From Bacteriovoracaceae bacterium (GTDB lineage Bacteria; Bdellovibrionota; Bacteriovoracia; Bacteriovoracales; Bacteriovoracaceae), in assembly GCA_024711325.1 (NCBI GenBank), contig JANJTC010000005.1, positions 1,454,172 to 1,518,171 on the forward strand: a stretch of 64,000 nucleotides of DNA. The letters run 5' to 3'. The translations under genes were made by a program, and so were the position numbers. Below, piece after piece: positions 1 to 7,656 of the stretch. Numbering within the stretch: the first letter of the stretch is position 1; the number at the start of each line of letters is the position of its first letter. The notes below the pieces were generated by a model. That model had not been told where the DNA came from, did no database searches, and saw only the letters and a list, made by a program, of their open reading frames with translations.

Positions 1-285
1 GTATTTGTGCTGTCATCAATTGGTGGTGCCTTCATTTCGTCCTATACTGGAGGGGAATTTGAAGTGAGATGGATCCCAAAATTATGGGAAAAAATTCATG
101 GCACGGACAACTACGCAATTTATGCATTTATAGGTGGAATACTCATGGCCTTTGGTGCTCGATTGGCAGGAGGTTGCACTAGTGGCCATGGTATTAGCGG
201 AACTCTTCAGCTAAGTGTCGCTTCCTGGATCTCTTTATTATGTTTTTTTGTTGGAGGCGTAATTACGATTCAGTTTCTGTACTAG
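1..285 (+). CDS. YeeE/YedE family sulfur transporter, first half-protein (5' end outside window)
   Basis: The reading frame is open to the window edge, so the true start is upstream; the ORF-track GTG at base 7 is only an internal codon. The visible part has the family signature GARLAGGCTSGHGISG followed by a hydrophobic helix. This family (TsuA/YeeE, PmpA) imports or channels thiosulfate or other reduced sulfur across the inner membrane. A second half-size YeeE/YedE gene follows 9 bp later, as in two-gene PmpAB-type systems. Persulfide dioxygenase and TauE genes nearby support a sulfur role; the exact substrate is not visible. Confidence 0.85.
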   Translation, partial: VFVLSSIGGAFISSYTGGEFEVRWIPKLWEKIHGTDNYAIYAFIGGILMAFGARLAGGCTSGHGISGTLQLSVASWISLLCFFVGGVITIQFLY

Positions 286-294
286 AGGAGAGAT

Positions 295-816
295 ATGAAG
301 AAATTTTTCCAGGCACTGATATTCGGCCTTTCATTTGGTTTTCTCCTCCAAAAGGGAGGGGTTACAAAGTACCATATCCTTGAAGGACAACTACTTTTAT
401 CCGATTTTACCGTGATGAAGGTCATGCTCTCTGCCATACTAGTCGGCATGATTGGCCTCTATTTTCTTCAGCAAAAAAGTTTGGTCAAACCACATATCAA
501 ACCTGTTCAGCTAGTGGCCAATATTATAGGAGGGTTAATTTTTGGAGTGGGCTTCGCCTTGGCCGGTTATTGTCCAGGTACTGGGGCGGCAGCACTGGGG
601 CAGGGTAACTTAAATACTCTTTACTACATGGGCGGAATGCTTGTGGGATCATATGTATTTGCGGAACTGTCAGAAACATTAAATCAAACTGTAAAAACCT
701 GGGGCGATTTTGGGAAAGTAACGATTCCGGAATACTTACATGTTTCAAATAAAGTGTTTCTTATTATCTTTGCACCATTATTATTTTTAGTTCTCATTGG
801 ATTATCAAGGTTGTAA
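295..816 (+). CDS. YeeE/YedE family sulfur transporter, second half-protein (DUF6691-like)
   Basis: A 173-residue membrane protein with about four hydrophobic segments and the family hallmark ALAGYCPGTGAAALGQG at about residues 96-112. The cysteine in that loop is the conserved one of the YeeE/YedE family. It starts 9 bp after the upstream half-protein with AGAGGAGAG as ribosome binding site, so the two are probably co-translated and work as a pair. Sulfane-sulfur or thiosulfate uptake is inferred from the family and from the persulfide dioxygenase at 3018. Confidence 0.85.
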   Translation: MKKFFQALIFGLSFGFLLQKGGVTKYHILEGQLLLSDFTVMKVMLSAILVGMIGLYFLQQKSLVKPHIKPVQLVANIIGGLIFGVGFALAGYCPGTGAAALGQGNLNTLYYMGGMLVGSYVFAELSETLNQTVKTWGDFGKVTIPEYLHVSNKVFLIIFAPLLFLVLIGLSRL

Positions 817-913
817 GCGGGTGCCACGCGTTGTTTTATTTTTGGCCGGGTGTGAGGAATATTTTACTATTGGCATGGAAGATGCTTGTTAAAAAGCATT
901 CCAAGGGGGCCCT

Positions 914-1264
914 ATGATTAACCTGACTCTATTTATTAAGAAAAAAGTCGACAATTTAATTGAGGGTGCTTTGAATAAAATCGATCATCTTCAGATGGCC
1001 TTAAAATCAAATGGAGATCAGACTGATGATGCAAGTCGATTAAAAACTTCCGCCGAAAGGAAGAGAGAAAATTTGAGGAAAAAATTCGAGGTCAAAGAAG
1101 CTCCCCTAGAGGATATTGAGGCCGCCCGACAAAAATCAATGCTGGCCTCCCAGGGAGTAGCTGACCATTCAGGATCTTCGGTTCACGGTGCGGGACAAAA
1201 TTTGGATGGGAAATCCAATTCAAGCATGTGGCAAAGAAATTTCAATAATCATCAAGGAAACTAA
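914..1264 (+). CDS. Hypothetical 116-residue soluble protein
   Basis: A strong ribosome binding site (AAGGGGG) precedes the ATG. The protein is highly charged, rich in Lys, Glu, Ser and Asn, and has no signal peptide or membrane helix. The first half looks helical (KKKVDNLIEGALNKID) and the C-terminal third is low-complexity and Gly/Ser/Asn-rich, probably disordered. I do not recognise a family. It stands alone between the sulfur transporters and a convergent PAP2 gene. Confidence 0.6.
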   Translation: MINLTLFIKKKVDNLIEGALNKIDHLQMALKSNGDQTDDASRLKTSAERKRENLRKKFEVKEAPLEDIEAARQKSMLASQGVADHSGSSVHGAGQNLDGKSNSSMWQRNFNNHQGN

Positions 1265-1274
1265 AGCTTACATT

Positions 1275-2087
1275 TTAAAATTGAACAATATACTGGGTGG
1301 CCCATGCATCATTCATAGGTAGTATTACCAATGAATGTGCTGGATCGTGGTTCATCAAGGAGTCATAAATGAATCCGCTCATGAAAGATCCTAGTGCGTA
1401 GCCAATCATCACATCTGTGGGATTGTGCCTGTGTCCTTCCACTCGGGCCCAGGAAGTAATTACGGCCATCCCTGTGTTTAAAGTAATAAGTCCTATTCGA
1501 AAATTGCTATCCATATTTATAGCTTCATAATTTTTGATATTGATCATGTTATAAGCACTTGCTTTGGTGGCGTGGCTTGAAGGGAAGCTCCTCATATCTG
1601 CCTTGTTGGGCCTCTGTCTTGGAAACGTTTCTGAAATCCTGTCATGGAAATATCTTGGTAGAGATGTAGAGGTCACTACTACTGCCGCACCTCGTACTTT
1701 ATTTTGTAGATAATCTCCCCATGAGTTTTCTTCATTTGCTGACGGTGTTAGTAGAGTGGAAGCATTAGTTTGATATTTCAGGATTTGATTATTAATATCA
1801 CTCCAGTCATCAGCAGTTTTATGATCAGGGAAAATATGTTTTTCTTCTGCTATCCAATTAGAAATCTTATCTTCATAATTTCCTATAACAATAACTCCTG
1901 CCCCGGCAACGGGAAGCCAAACATGAGCTGAGGATAAGTTCTTTTTAAGAGACCAAATGATACGCTCGGCCTTTACTGGATAGAGAGCATTTTTTCCCCA
2001 ATTCCCTTTTTTATTCAACAGGCCACAAGAACTCATGAATGGAATAAAGCAAAGAAGAATATACTGGCAAATTTGAAACTTTATCAT
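1275..2087 (-). CDS. PAP2-superfamily phosphatase, probable lipoprotein
   Basis: Two PAP2 motifs are clear: RQRPNKADMRSFPSSHAT (RP plus PSSH) and RVEGHRHNPTD (R...HxxxD), which form the vanadate/phosphate pocket. The family dephosphorylates lipid phosphates such as undecaprenyl pyrophosphate or phosphatidate. I chose the ATG at 2087 because it gives a clean signal sequence ending FMSSCG, a lipobox-like cysteine. The longer ORF from 2138 would bury this signal behind 17 residues; its GATGGA ribosome site abuts the start, so the choice is not certain. Unlike integral PAP2 enzymes it has few strong membrane helices, fitting an exported, lipid-anchored form. Confidence 0.75.
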   Translation of the reverse strand: MIKFQICQYILLCFIPFMSSCGLLNKKGNWGKNALYPVKAERIIWSLKKNLSSAHVWLPVAGAGVIVIGNYEDKISNWIAEEKHIFPDHKTADDWSDINNQILKYQTNASTLLTPSANEENSWGDYLQNKVRGAAVVVTSTSLPRYFHDRISETFPRQRPNKADMRSFPSSHATKASAYNMINIKNYEAINMDSNFRIGLITLNTGMAVITSWARVEGHRHNPTDVMIGYALGSFMSGFIYDSLMNHDPAHSLVILPMNDAWATQYIVQF

Positions 2088-2161
2088 CAATGCAAGATAA
2101 GTTAGATCGATTAAAGATGGCATTGTGTTTTGCAACATTCCATCTTAATAAAAAATTAGTT

Positions 2162-2908
2162 TCAAATCACCTTTATGATTACACTGACAACCGAGTAGAT
2201 TGTAACAGTGGTGAATACGGTCCTTCTTAGTAAAAGAAGTTTTGTTTCTGTCATCTTCTTAAGTAAAACTTTAAGTAGGCCATAGGCAATGAGAGCTCCG
2301 GCCGCAAGCAGGGCCAGTTGCGTAAAAGAGATGAGAGAGAAAGCTGTTTTAAATTGAAAGATGAAAGCGGTTAGTGAGATTAACAAAATGGTGCCCAAAC
2401 TGGTCGGGAGCGCTTCTTCATAAGTTTTGCCAAAGACATTAATAAGAATTGGTACAAGAATGACCCCACCTCCCAGACCTGTAAGGGTAGTCATTAATCC
2501 TAAAAAGGCACCAGCTATTACGGCCTTTGAGAGGACATTATTTTCTTCTTTTAAAGTCTGCGTATTTCTTTTCCCAGACCAAACACTCCAGATGCTATAA
2601 ACTCCAATGACTGTCAGAAGCGCTGCTATGAAAATTTCAGATACAATCTCCTTTAGGGGTAATGAATAATAATTAGAAATAGCTCCTGCAACACTCATCG
2701 AAATTGCAATTTTTTTATTAACTTCGAAGACGCGCCCAATTAAATTGACTGCTGTACCAAAGACAACCGCAACTAGCGAAAGAACTGTTGCCTCTTTTAA
2801 AGATGTACCTGTAAGGTTTATAAAAAGGGGAATAGAGATCATAGCTCCTCCTGCCCCTGTTATTCCCATTATAACACCAACGAATAGCCCGATTGTCGCA
2901 TAGATCAT
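2162..2908 (-). CDS. TauE/SafE family sulfite/anion exporter
   Basis: About eight hydrophobic helices and the duplicated glycine-rich motifs GVIMGITGAGGAMISIP near the N terminus and TTLTGLGGGVILVPIL in the middle are typical of TauE/SafE (DUF81) permeases, about 250 residues. The start at 2908 is chosen because AAGAAGG lies 5-6 bases upstream and the first helix begins at once; the longer ORF adds 30 hydrophilic residues. It is divergent from the persulfide dioxygenase across 109 bp. Exporting sulfite made by that enzyme is a reasonable inference from family and neighbourhood. Confidence 0.85.
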   Translation of the reverse strand: MIYATIGLFVGVIMGITGAGGAMISIPLFINLTGTSLKEATVLSLVAVVFGTAVNLIGRVFEVNKKIAISMSVAGAISNYYSLPLKEIVSEIFIAALLTVIGVYSIWSVWSGKRNTQTLKEENNVLSKAVIAGAFLGLMTTLTGLGGGVILVPILINVFGKTYEEALPTSLGTILLISLTAFIFQFKTAFSLISFTQLALLAAGALIAYGLLKVLLKKMTETKLLLLRRTVFTTVTIYSVVSVIIKVI

Positions 2909-3017
2909 GAAGCCTTCTTGACTTGGATTAAGGTTAATTATATTATGGAAATGTAATATTGTAAAGCGGTTCTGCCGAAAGAGAGTAGGACTATGCAAAA
3001 AAATTGAGGTTATTAAT

Positions 3018-4079
3018 ATGGATAAAAACTTTATCTTTTATCAGCTTTTTGAAAAAGAAACTTCAACTTACACTTATCTCCTTGGTGACCAGGATACGAA
3101 GGAAGCTGTTCTCATTGATCCAGTGGTCGAAATGGTGGACAGAGACCTGAACCTCATTATGGATTTAGGACTTAAGCTTAAATATGTCCTTGATACTCAC
3201 GTTCATGCAGATCATATTACTGCCTCTGGCGAAATCAGAAAGCGAACTAATGCAAAAATTGCTTTAAGTTCTGCTTATGATATGCCCTGTCCTGATTTAC
3301 ATTTGGAAGATGGTCAGGAAATTCATTTCGGAAGTTATACTATTAAGGCCATTCATACTCCGGGGCATACTGGTGGATGTCTTTCATACCTTTTAGGAGA
3401 CATGGTTTTTACTGGAGATGCCTTACTTGTAAGAGGATGTGGAAGAACTGATTTTCAGGAAGGCTCTTCAGACAAGCTTTTTAATAGCGTTAGAGATAAG
3501 CTCTTCTCACTAGCAGATGATACAACCGTTTACCCGGGCCATGACTATAAGGGATTTACAAAAAGTAGCATAGGACTAGAGAAAAAGTTGAATCCAAGAC
3601 TGAAACTTGAAAATACAAGGGAGCAATTTTGCGAAATTATGAGCAATCTTAAACTGGCATATCCTAAAAAAATACAGGAAGCCGTTCCTGCAAATCTTGA
3701 ATGTGGACTTCCTTTTAAATCTGAGATTCTTAATACCGGTTTTGTTGACGGAATCCCAACGGTTACGGCAGAGGATGTATATACTAAACTTGGGCACATC
3801 AAAGTAATTGATGTACGTGGGAGTGATGAATTTAACAATGAGCTAGGACACATCCAGAATGCAGAGCTGGCCCCCTTAGGTCCAATACTGGATAAAAGAC
3901 TCGACGGAGAAGATAAAAACAATGAAGTTATTTTTGTATGCCGTTCTGGGAAAAGATCAAGTGAAGCGACTAGAATGGCCTTAAATAAAGGTTTTGAAAA
4001 AGTATATAACCTTCAAGGTGGTATGCTTAGATGGAATGAACTCCATTTTCCAATTCAAAGAGATATGGGCGGATCTTAA
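3018..4079 (+). CDS. Persulfide dioxygenase-rhodanese fusion (ETHE1/CstB-like)
   Basis: Residues 1-240 form a metallo-beta-lactamase fold with THVHADH (H61), PGHTGG (H117) and FTGDALL (D134). The H61-H117 spacing of 56 equals that of the iron ligands in human ETHE1 (H79-H135), by recall. The lid GCGRTDFQ is also family-specific. Residues about 250-350 are a rhodanese domain with active-site loop CRSGKRS (C308). Such fusions oxidise glutathione or low-molecular-weight persulfide to sulfite and move sulfane sulfur, in the cytoplasm. The gene is divergent from a TauE exporter and near YeeE transporters. Which persulfide is used is unknown. Confidence 0.9.
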   Translation: MDKNFIFYQLFEKETSTYTYLLGDQDTKEAVLIDPVVEMVDRDLNLIMDLGLKLKYVLDTHVHADHITASGEIRKRTNAKIALSSAYDMPCPDLHLEDGQEIHFGSYTIKAIHTPGHTGGCLSYLLGDMVFTGDALLVRGCGRTDFQEGSSDKLFNSVRDKLFSLADDTTVYPGHDYKGFTKSSIGLEKKLNPRLKLENTREQFCEIMSNLKLAYPKKIQEAVPANLECGLPFKSEILNTGFVDGIPTVTAEDVYTKLGHIKVIDVRGSDEFNNELGHIQNAELAPLGPILDKRLDGEDKNNEVIFVCRSGKRSSEATRMALNKGFEKVYNLQGGMLRWNELHFPIQRDMGGS

Positions 4080-4225
4080 TTTAAACTTCTTAGAATATTA
4101 CGCACCATCACACTTGAGAAAACTTGTGCAAAGTCCTAACTTAGTCAAAAGATGTGAATGTGGAACAAGTCTAGAGTTATAAGCTGAATTTTGGGATAGT
4201 ATAGTACCAAGCTAAGGAGTTATTT

Positions 4226-4582
4226 ATGCGACCAAATTTAGCCTTTTTAATTGGATCTTCAATATTATTCGTCAGCATTTCTGGCTGTACTACGCCTTAT
4301 GATTTGAAACAGAACAAACCTACACTGAGCTACGTCACCAGTCGTCCTGCTAAGGAAGTAATGAAATGCATTCGGGACAAGTGGAAAGCGCATCAGCCTA
4401 CCGTGTATGAAGAGAAAACCAGTGATGGCTGGGTCATAAGACATGATGATGCAAGTCCATCCGCAACTGTCGCTATTGCTGAAGTGGAAGGAACAAGACC
4501 GGAAGTCACTGTGAATTACTATCACCGGACAAATAGAATCAAGCTACATCGTTTTGAAGAAGAAATCTTGGAATGTAAATAG
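4226..4582 (+). CDS. Hypothetical lipoprotein, 118 residues
   Basis: The N terminus is a lipoprotein signal: a hydrophobic stretch ending in SISGC, giving a predicted lipidated cysteine at about residue 21. An AAGGAG ribosome site precedes the ATG. The mature part is small, with an RPAKEVMKCIRDKW region, and resembles short periplasmic or outer-membrane lipoproteins of unknown role. No family was recognised. It ends 7 bp before the cold-shock-domain gene and may be co-transcribed with it. Confidence 0.7.
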   Translation: MRPNLAFLIGSSILFVSISGCTTPYDLKQNKPTLSYVTSRPAKEVMKCIRDKWKAHQPTVYEEKTSDGWVIRHDDASPSATVAIAEVEGTRPEVTVNYYHRTNRIKLHRFEEEILECK

Positions 4583-4589
4583 GGAGTAC

Positions 4590-5012
4590 ATGAAAAAAGT
4601 AAAAGTTCAATTTGTAAAATACGACATGACAAAGACGAAGAACCGTAATCGAAAAGACATGCTGGTTGATAATCGAAGTGAGAGTGCGGTCATTACACAG
4701 CTAGAGAAAATCCATAAAGGTGAGGAAGTTCTTAGAATTCTTGAATTAGTATGGGATGAAAATCAAGTTAAGGAAACAGCTCGTCACAATAAAATCGATC
4801 AGGATGAAATGTTTTTTGGTAAAGTTAAATTCTTTGATAACGAGAAAGGATTTGGATTTATCCACCCAGATGACGAAATGGACGATTTATTTTTTCATAA
4901 ATCTGCATGCATTAATGGATTTCCGGTTGATAGGGACAGTGTAGAATTCAAAATCAGTAAAGGTCCAAAAGGGTTGCTGGCCATTCATGTCAAAGTTCTG
5001 GAATTAGACTAA
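4590..5012 (+). CDS. Cold-shock-domain protein with N-terminal extension
   Basis: The C-terminal half holds a cold-shock (CSD) fold with RNP1-like KGFGFIHPDD and RNP2-like DLFFHKSA, preceded by GKVKFFDNE. This fold binds single-stranded RNA or DNA. The N-terminal 70 residues are basic, then helical, and are not part of canonical 65-70-residue Csp proteins. The start at 4590 is preferred because GGGAG sits 4 bases upstream; the ORF-track start at 4554 overlaps the lipoprotein gene and lacks such a site. Probable role: RNA chaperone or regulator. Confidence 0.8.
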   Translation: MKKVKVQFVKYDMTKTKNRNRKDMLVDNRSESAVITQLEKIHKGEEVLRILELVWDENQVKETARHNKIDQDEMFFGKVKFFDNEKGFGFIHPDDEMDDLFFHKSACINGFPVDRDSVEFKISKGPKGLLAIHVKVLELD

Positions 5013-5123
5013 ATTTGAAAGTCACCTGATTTTGTTAAAACTTCCCTATGTTTAGGTCTTTTTAAGATGCATAACATATTTCCTGGGTACATGCTTAAAA
5101 GAGAAACCTCATAGGAGAATTTT

Positions 5124-5600
5124 ATGAAAGATGAGCTTTCTATAATGAGACTTGTTCCCGGTGAAAGACAAGACATCTTCAATTACTTCATTAGACCAGA
5201 TCTTTTAGAAATGTGGGCATTCCCAGACGGAATGAAACTGCGAGTTCCTTTTTTTGAAGCTAAAATTGGTGGATCTTATCGTTTTGAACATACTGCCAGC
5301 GATGGCGTCTACACTTGTATTGGTAATATCAAAGATTTTCAACCAGGGACAAAATTGTATCAAGTCGATAACGTTTTTGGGCCCAATGGTAAACCATTAT
5401 TTGGGAAACTTGAGACAATCACAACATTTAGTATGAAACCTGGTGGGACGTTTATCACTATCACTCAGAAAGGATTTACCAATGAGAAGACCTTGGAGGA
5501 ATGCGAAAGTGGTTGGAATCAGTGTTTGGATAAACTGACCTCGCTGCTGGTGGGTCCATCTGCGTCTTTTTCCGGTACTCATTTTGCACTCATAAATTGA
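5124..5600 (+). CDS. SRPBCC/AHSA1-family protein
   Basis: A 158-residue START-like fold protein of the AHSA1 type. Visible hallmarks are MWAFPDGMKL, GGSYRFEH, LETITTF and a C-terminal ESGWNQCLDKL helix, matching the usual SRPBCC order. A TAGGAG ribosome site precedes the start. Members bind hydrophobic ligands or act as stress-linked co-factors; the substrate cannot be read from sequence. A second AHSA1 domain, fused to a glyoxalase domain, occurs at 49522 and shares this layout. Confidence 0.8.
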   Translation: MKDELSIMRLVPGERQDIFNYFIRPDLLEMWAFPDGMKLRVPFFEAKIGGSYRFEHTASDGVYTCIGNIKDFQPGTKLYQVDNVFGPNGKPLFGKLETITTFSMKPGGTFITITQKGFTNEKTLEECESGWNQCLDKLTSLLVGPSASFSGTHFALIN

Positions 5601-5621
5601 ATGTACAAATGGAGGTACCCT

Positions 5622-6263
5622 ATGAAAAAAATGTTAATTGCAATTGGTATTTTTACAGCGATGACGAGCCTGGCCTTTGGGGAGCTTGCTGGAAAATCGA
5701 ATGGAGAGTTTGTGACTCTATCCGGTAAAGTTTCAGATGTTAAACCACATTCTTTTACTCTCACAACTAATGGGAACAAAGTTTTGGTTGAAATGGATGA
5801 TTACAGTTCCTGGATAGCTGATGGTTTTAAACTGGTAAATGGAGATCAAGTCGCTGTTTCTGGACGAGTTGATAAAGACTTTCTTGAAAAAAAGAAGGTT
5901 GAAGCTGGTAGCGTTTACGTTAAGAACATTGATACCTACTTCTTTGCGAGCAGTGATGATGAAGAAGATTTCACCTATGTTCCAACTTCTTATAGCTTAA
6001 TTGGTACATTACCTGAAGGGGCCCAAATAGACCTTCAAGGTAAAATAACCAATGTCCAAGGACGAGAATTTACAGTTGATACAGGCATTAGGAAAATTGT
6101 AGTTGATACTCAATCGATGACTTACAATCCTGTTGATAATAAAGGGTTTACTAAATTGAATGTCGGAGATCGGGTTAGGGTTTCTGGAAAGGTAGAGGAA
6201 AATCTTTTTGAGGCCAAAGAAGTTGCCGCTAATTACGTAACTGAACTGCCTAAGAATATCTAA
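5622..6263 (+). CDS. Periplasmic protein with two OB-fold-like repeats
   Basis: Start at 5622 is set by GGAGG six bases upstream and by a clean Sec signal (MKKMLIAIGIFTAMTSLAFG). The mature protein has two similar beta-rich units: LSGKVSDVKPHSFTL...GDQVAVSGRVDK and LQGKITNVQGREFTV...GDRVRVSGKVEE, both ending in a GDxVxVSG motif. This resembles BOF/YgiW or DUF5666-type OB folds in exported stress proteins. The internal duplication is clear; function is unknown. A strong hairpin terminator follows. Confidence 0.7.
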   Translation: MKKMLIAIGIFTAMTSLAFGELAGKSNGEFVTLSGKVSDVKPHSFTLTTNGNKVLVEMDDYSSWIADGFKLVNGDQVAVSGRVDKDFLEKKKVEAGSVYVKNIDTYFFASSDDEEDFTYVPTSYSLIGTLPEGAQIDLQGKITNVQGREFTVDTGIRKIVVDTQSMTYNPVDNKGFTKLNVGDRVRVSGKVEENLFEAKEVAANYVTELPKNI

Positions 6264-6276
6264 GATTATTTATAAT

Positions 6277-6305
6277 AAAGAGGGGCATTTTAAAGGCCCC
6301 TCTTT
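6277..6305 (+). terminator. Rho-independent terminator
   Basis: A perfect 10-bp stem AAAGAGGGGC/GCCCCTCTTT with a 9-base loop begins 14 bases after the OB-fold gene and ends in TTT. It separates that gene from the MscS gene. Confidence 0.85.
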
Positions 6306-6332
6306 GTATCTTTCAAATCTTACAAGGGGTCT

Positions 6333-7268
6333 ATGGAATTCTTTGGTATAAGATTGGTCGGTATCAATCCTGATAACGGTCAAAAATTATTTCTAACGAT
6401 CGTAATCATATCTGTCATTTTCTTCATGAAATGGTTGCTCGTCAGGATTTTGAATCTTATCTATTCTCGCACAGAAAATCTTCGTTTCAGGTTTTGGAGT
6501 AGACAAGGGATAAATCTATTTGTGGCGTTTGTGACTTTTCTTGCTGTGCTTTCAATCTGGTTTGATGACCCTAGACGTTTAACCACGGGGCTTGGACTTG
6601 TCACTGCAGGACTTGCCTTTGCTCTTCAGAAAGTAGTGACCTCTTTTGCAGGTTATCTTATTATTATGCGTGGAAATACTTTTAGTGTCGGAGAAAGAAT
6701 TACGATGGGAGGAATCCGTGGAGATGTTATTTCTCTGGGATTTATTCAGACGACAATTATGGAAATGGGCCAGCCACCTTCAGTTCAAGATGCTAATCCT
6801 GAGATGTGGATTCAAGGGCGGCAGTTTACTGGCCGAATCGTGACAGTAACAAACGATAAAATATTTGAGAATCCTGTTTATAATTATACCAGAGACTTCT
6901 CTTTCATTTGGGAAGAAATGAATTTTCCTATCAAGTACACTGAACAAGCAGATAAAGTCGAAGACATTATAATTAAGACTGTTTCAGATCACACAGAGAA
7001 ATTTAGAGATTTAAGTGATTTTCAACGACAAATGCTCGAGAAGAAATATGGAATTAAGACTGATGATATGATCCCTCGTGTATTTTACCGGATGACAGAT
7101 AATTGGTTAGAGCTAAGTGTGAGATTTATTTTGCCTGAACATGGAGTCAGGGTGGTTAAAGATGCAATTACCCGGGATATTCTAAAGGCCTTTCATCGTG
7201 AAGCTATTGAAATTGCCAGCTCAACCTTTGAAATTGTAGGGGTCCCATCTGTCAGGATTAGTCATTAG
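6333..7268 (+). CDS. MscS-family mechanosensitive channel
   Basis: Residues 15-40 and 58-76 are membrane helices. The pore helix GLGLVTAGLAFALQKVVTSFAGYLII is a clear MscS TM3 with the Ala/Gly packing pattern, followed by the beta domain (GNTFSVGERITMGGIRGDV) and an alpha/beta cytoplasmic part. The family releases solutes on hypo-osmotic shock through the inner membrane. An insertion around residues 150-165 (PSVQDANPEMW) is longer than in E. coli MscS. The 3' end overlaps the convergent response-regulator gene by 11 bp. Confidence 0.88.
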   Translation: MEFFGIRLVGINPDNGQKLFLTIVIISVIFFMKWLLVRILNLIYSRTENLRFRFWSRQGINLFVAFVTFLAVLSIWFDDPRRLTTGLGLVTAGLAFALQKVVTSFAGYLIIMRGNTFSVGERITMGGIRGDVISLGFIQTTIMEMGQPPSVQDANPEMWIQGRQFTGRIVTVTNDKIFENPVYNYTRDFSFIWEEMNFPIKYTEQADKVEDIIIKTVSDHTEKFRDLSDFQRQMLEKKYGIKTDDMIPRVFYRMTDNWLELSVRFILPEHGVRVVKDAITRDILKAFHREAIEIASSTFEIVGVPSVRISH

Positions 7269-7656
7269 CTACTGATGGTCTGCAAAATTTTTTAACCGTG
7301 TCCAGGAGTAGATCAATATCGGCAGGTTTCCTGATATAGCCTCGGACTTGTTTCGATGCTTCTTCAGCAGATGCACCTGCGGCTGAACAAATGACAATCG
7401 GAAGCGAGGTAATCAGATCCTCACTTCTTAGTTTTAAGTGATCCAAAAATTCCCATCCATCCATGATTGGCATAAACATATCCAGAAGTATGAGGCATGG
7501 ATGCTTAATGATCTCAAGAGCTTTTAGGGCCTCTTGACCATTTTTTGCAGTTACTACTTCATAACCTTCTAATTCCAGTAGATCCTTGTACGTTTCAAGG
7601 AGGGCCTCATTGTCTTCAACAATTAAAAGCGTTCCGCATTTACCTATTTGATTCAC
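7258..7656 (-). CDS. Single-domain response regulator (REC)
   Basis: A stand-alone receiver of 132 residues. The acidic pocket is E14-D15, the phospho-acceptor is D59 in LILLDMFMP, the switch Ser/Thr lies in IVICSAAG and the Lys is in YIRKPAD. There is no output domain, so it should act as a phosphorelay intermediate or bind a partner. The start overlaps the stop of the upstream hybrid kinase by 4 bp (ATGA type), so the three genes 7258-10609 look like one operon and signalling unit. Confidence 0.88.
   Translation of the reverse strand: MNQIGKCGTLLIVEDNEALLETYKDLLELEGYEVVTAKNGQEALKALEIIKHPCLILLDMFMPIMDGWEFLDHLKLRSEDLITSLPIVICSAAGASAEEASKQVRGYIRKPADIDLLLDTVKKFCRPSVAND

Noticed and set aside
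3545-3922. 125-residue minus-strand ORF inside the persulfide dioxygenase gene
   Set aside because: Ser-rich low-complexity shadow of a strongly supported coding frame.
3994-4182. 62-residue ORF overlapping the rhodanese end
   Set aside because: Mostly a frame shadow of the rhodanese domain; the unique tail has no ribosome site or recognisable motif.
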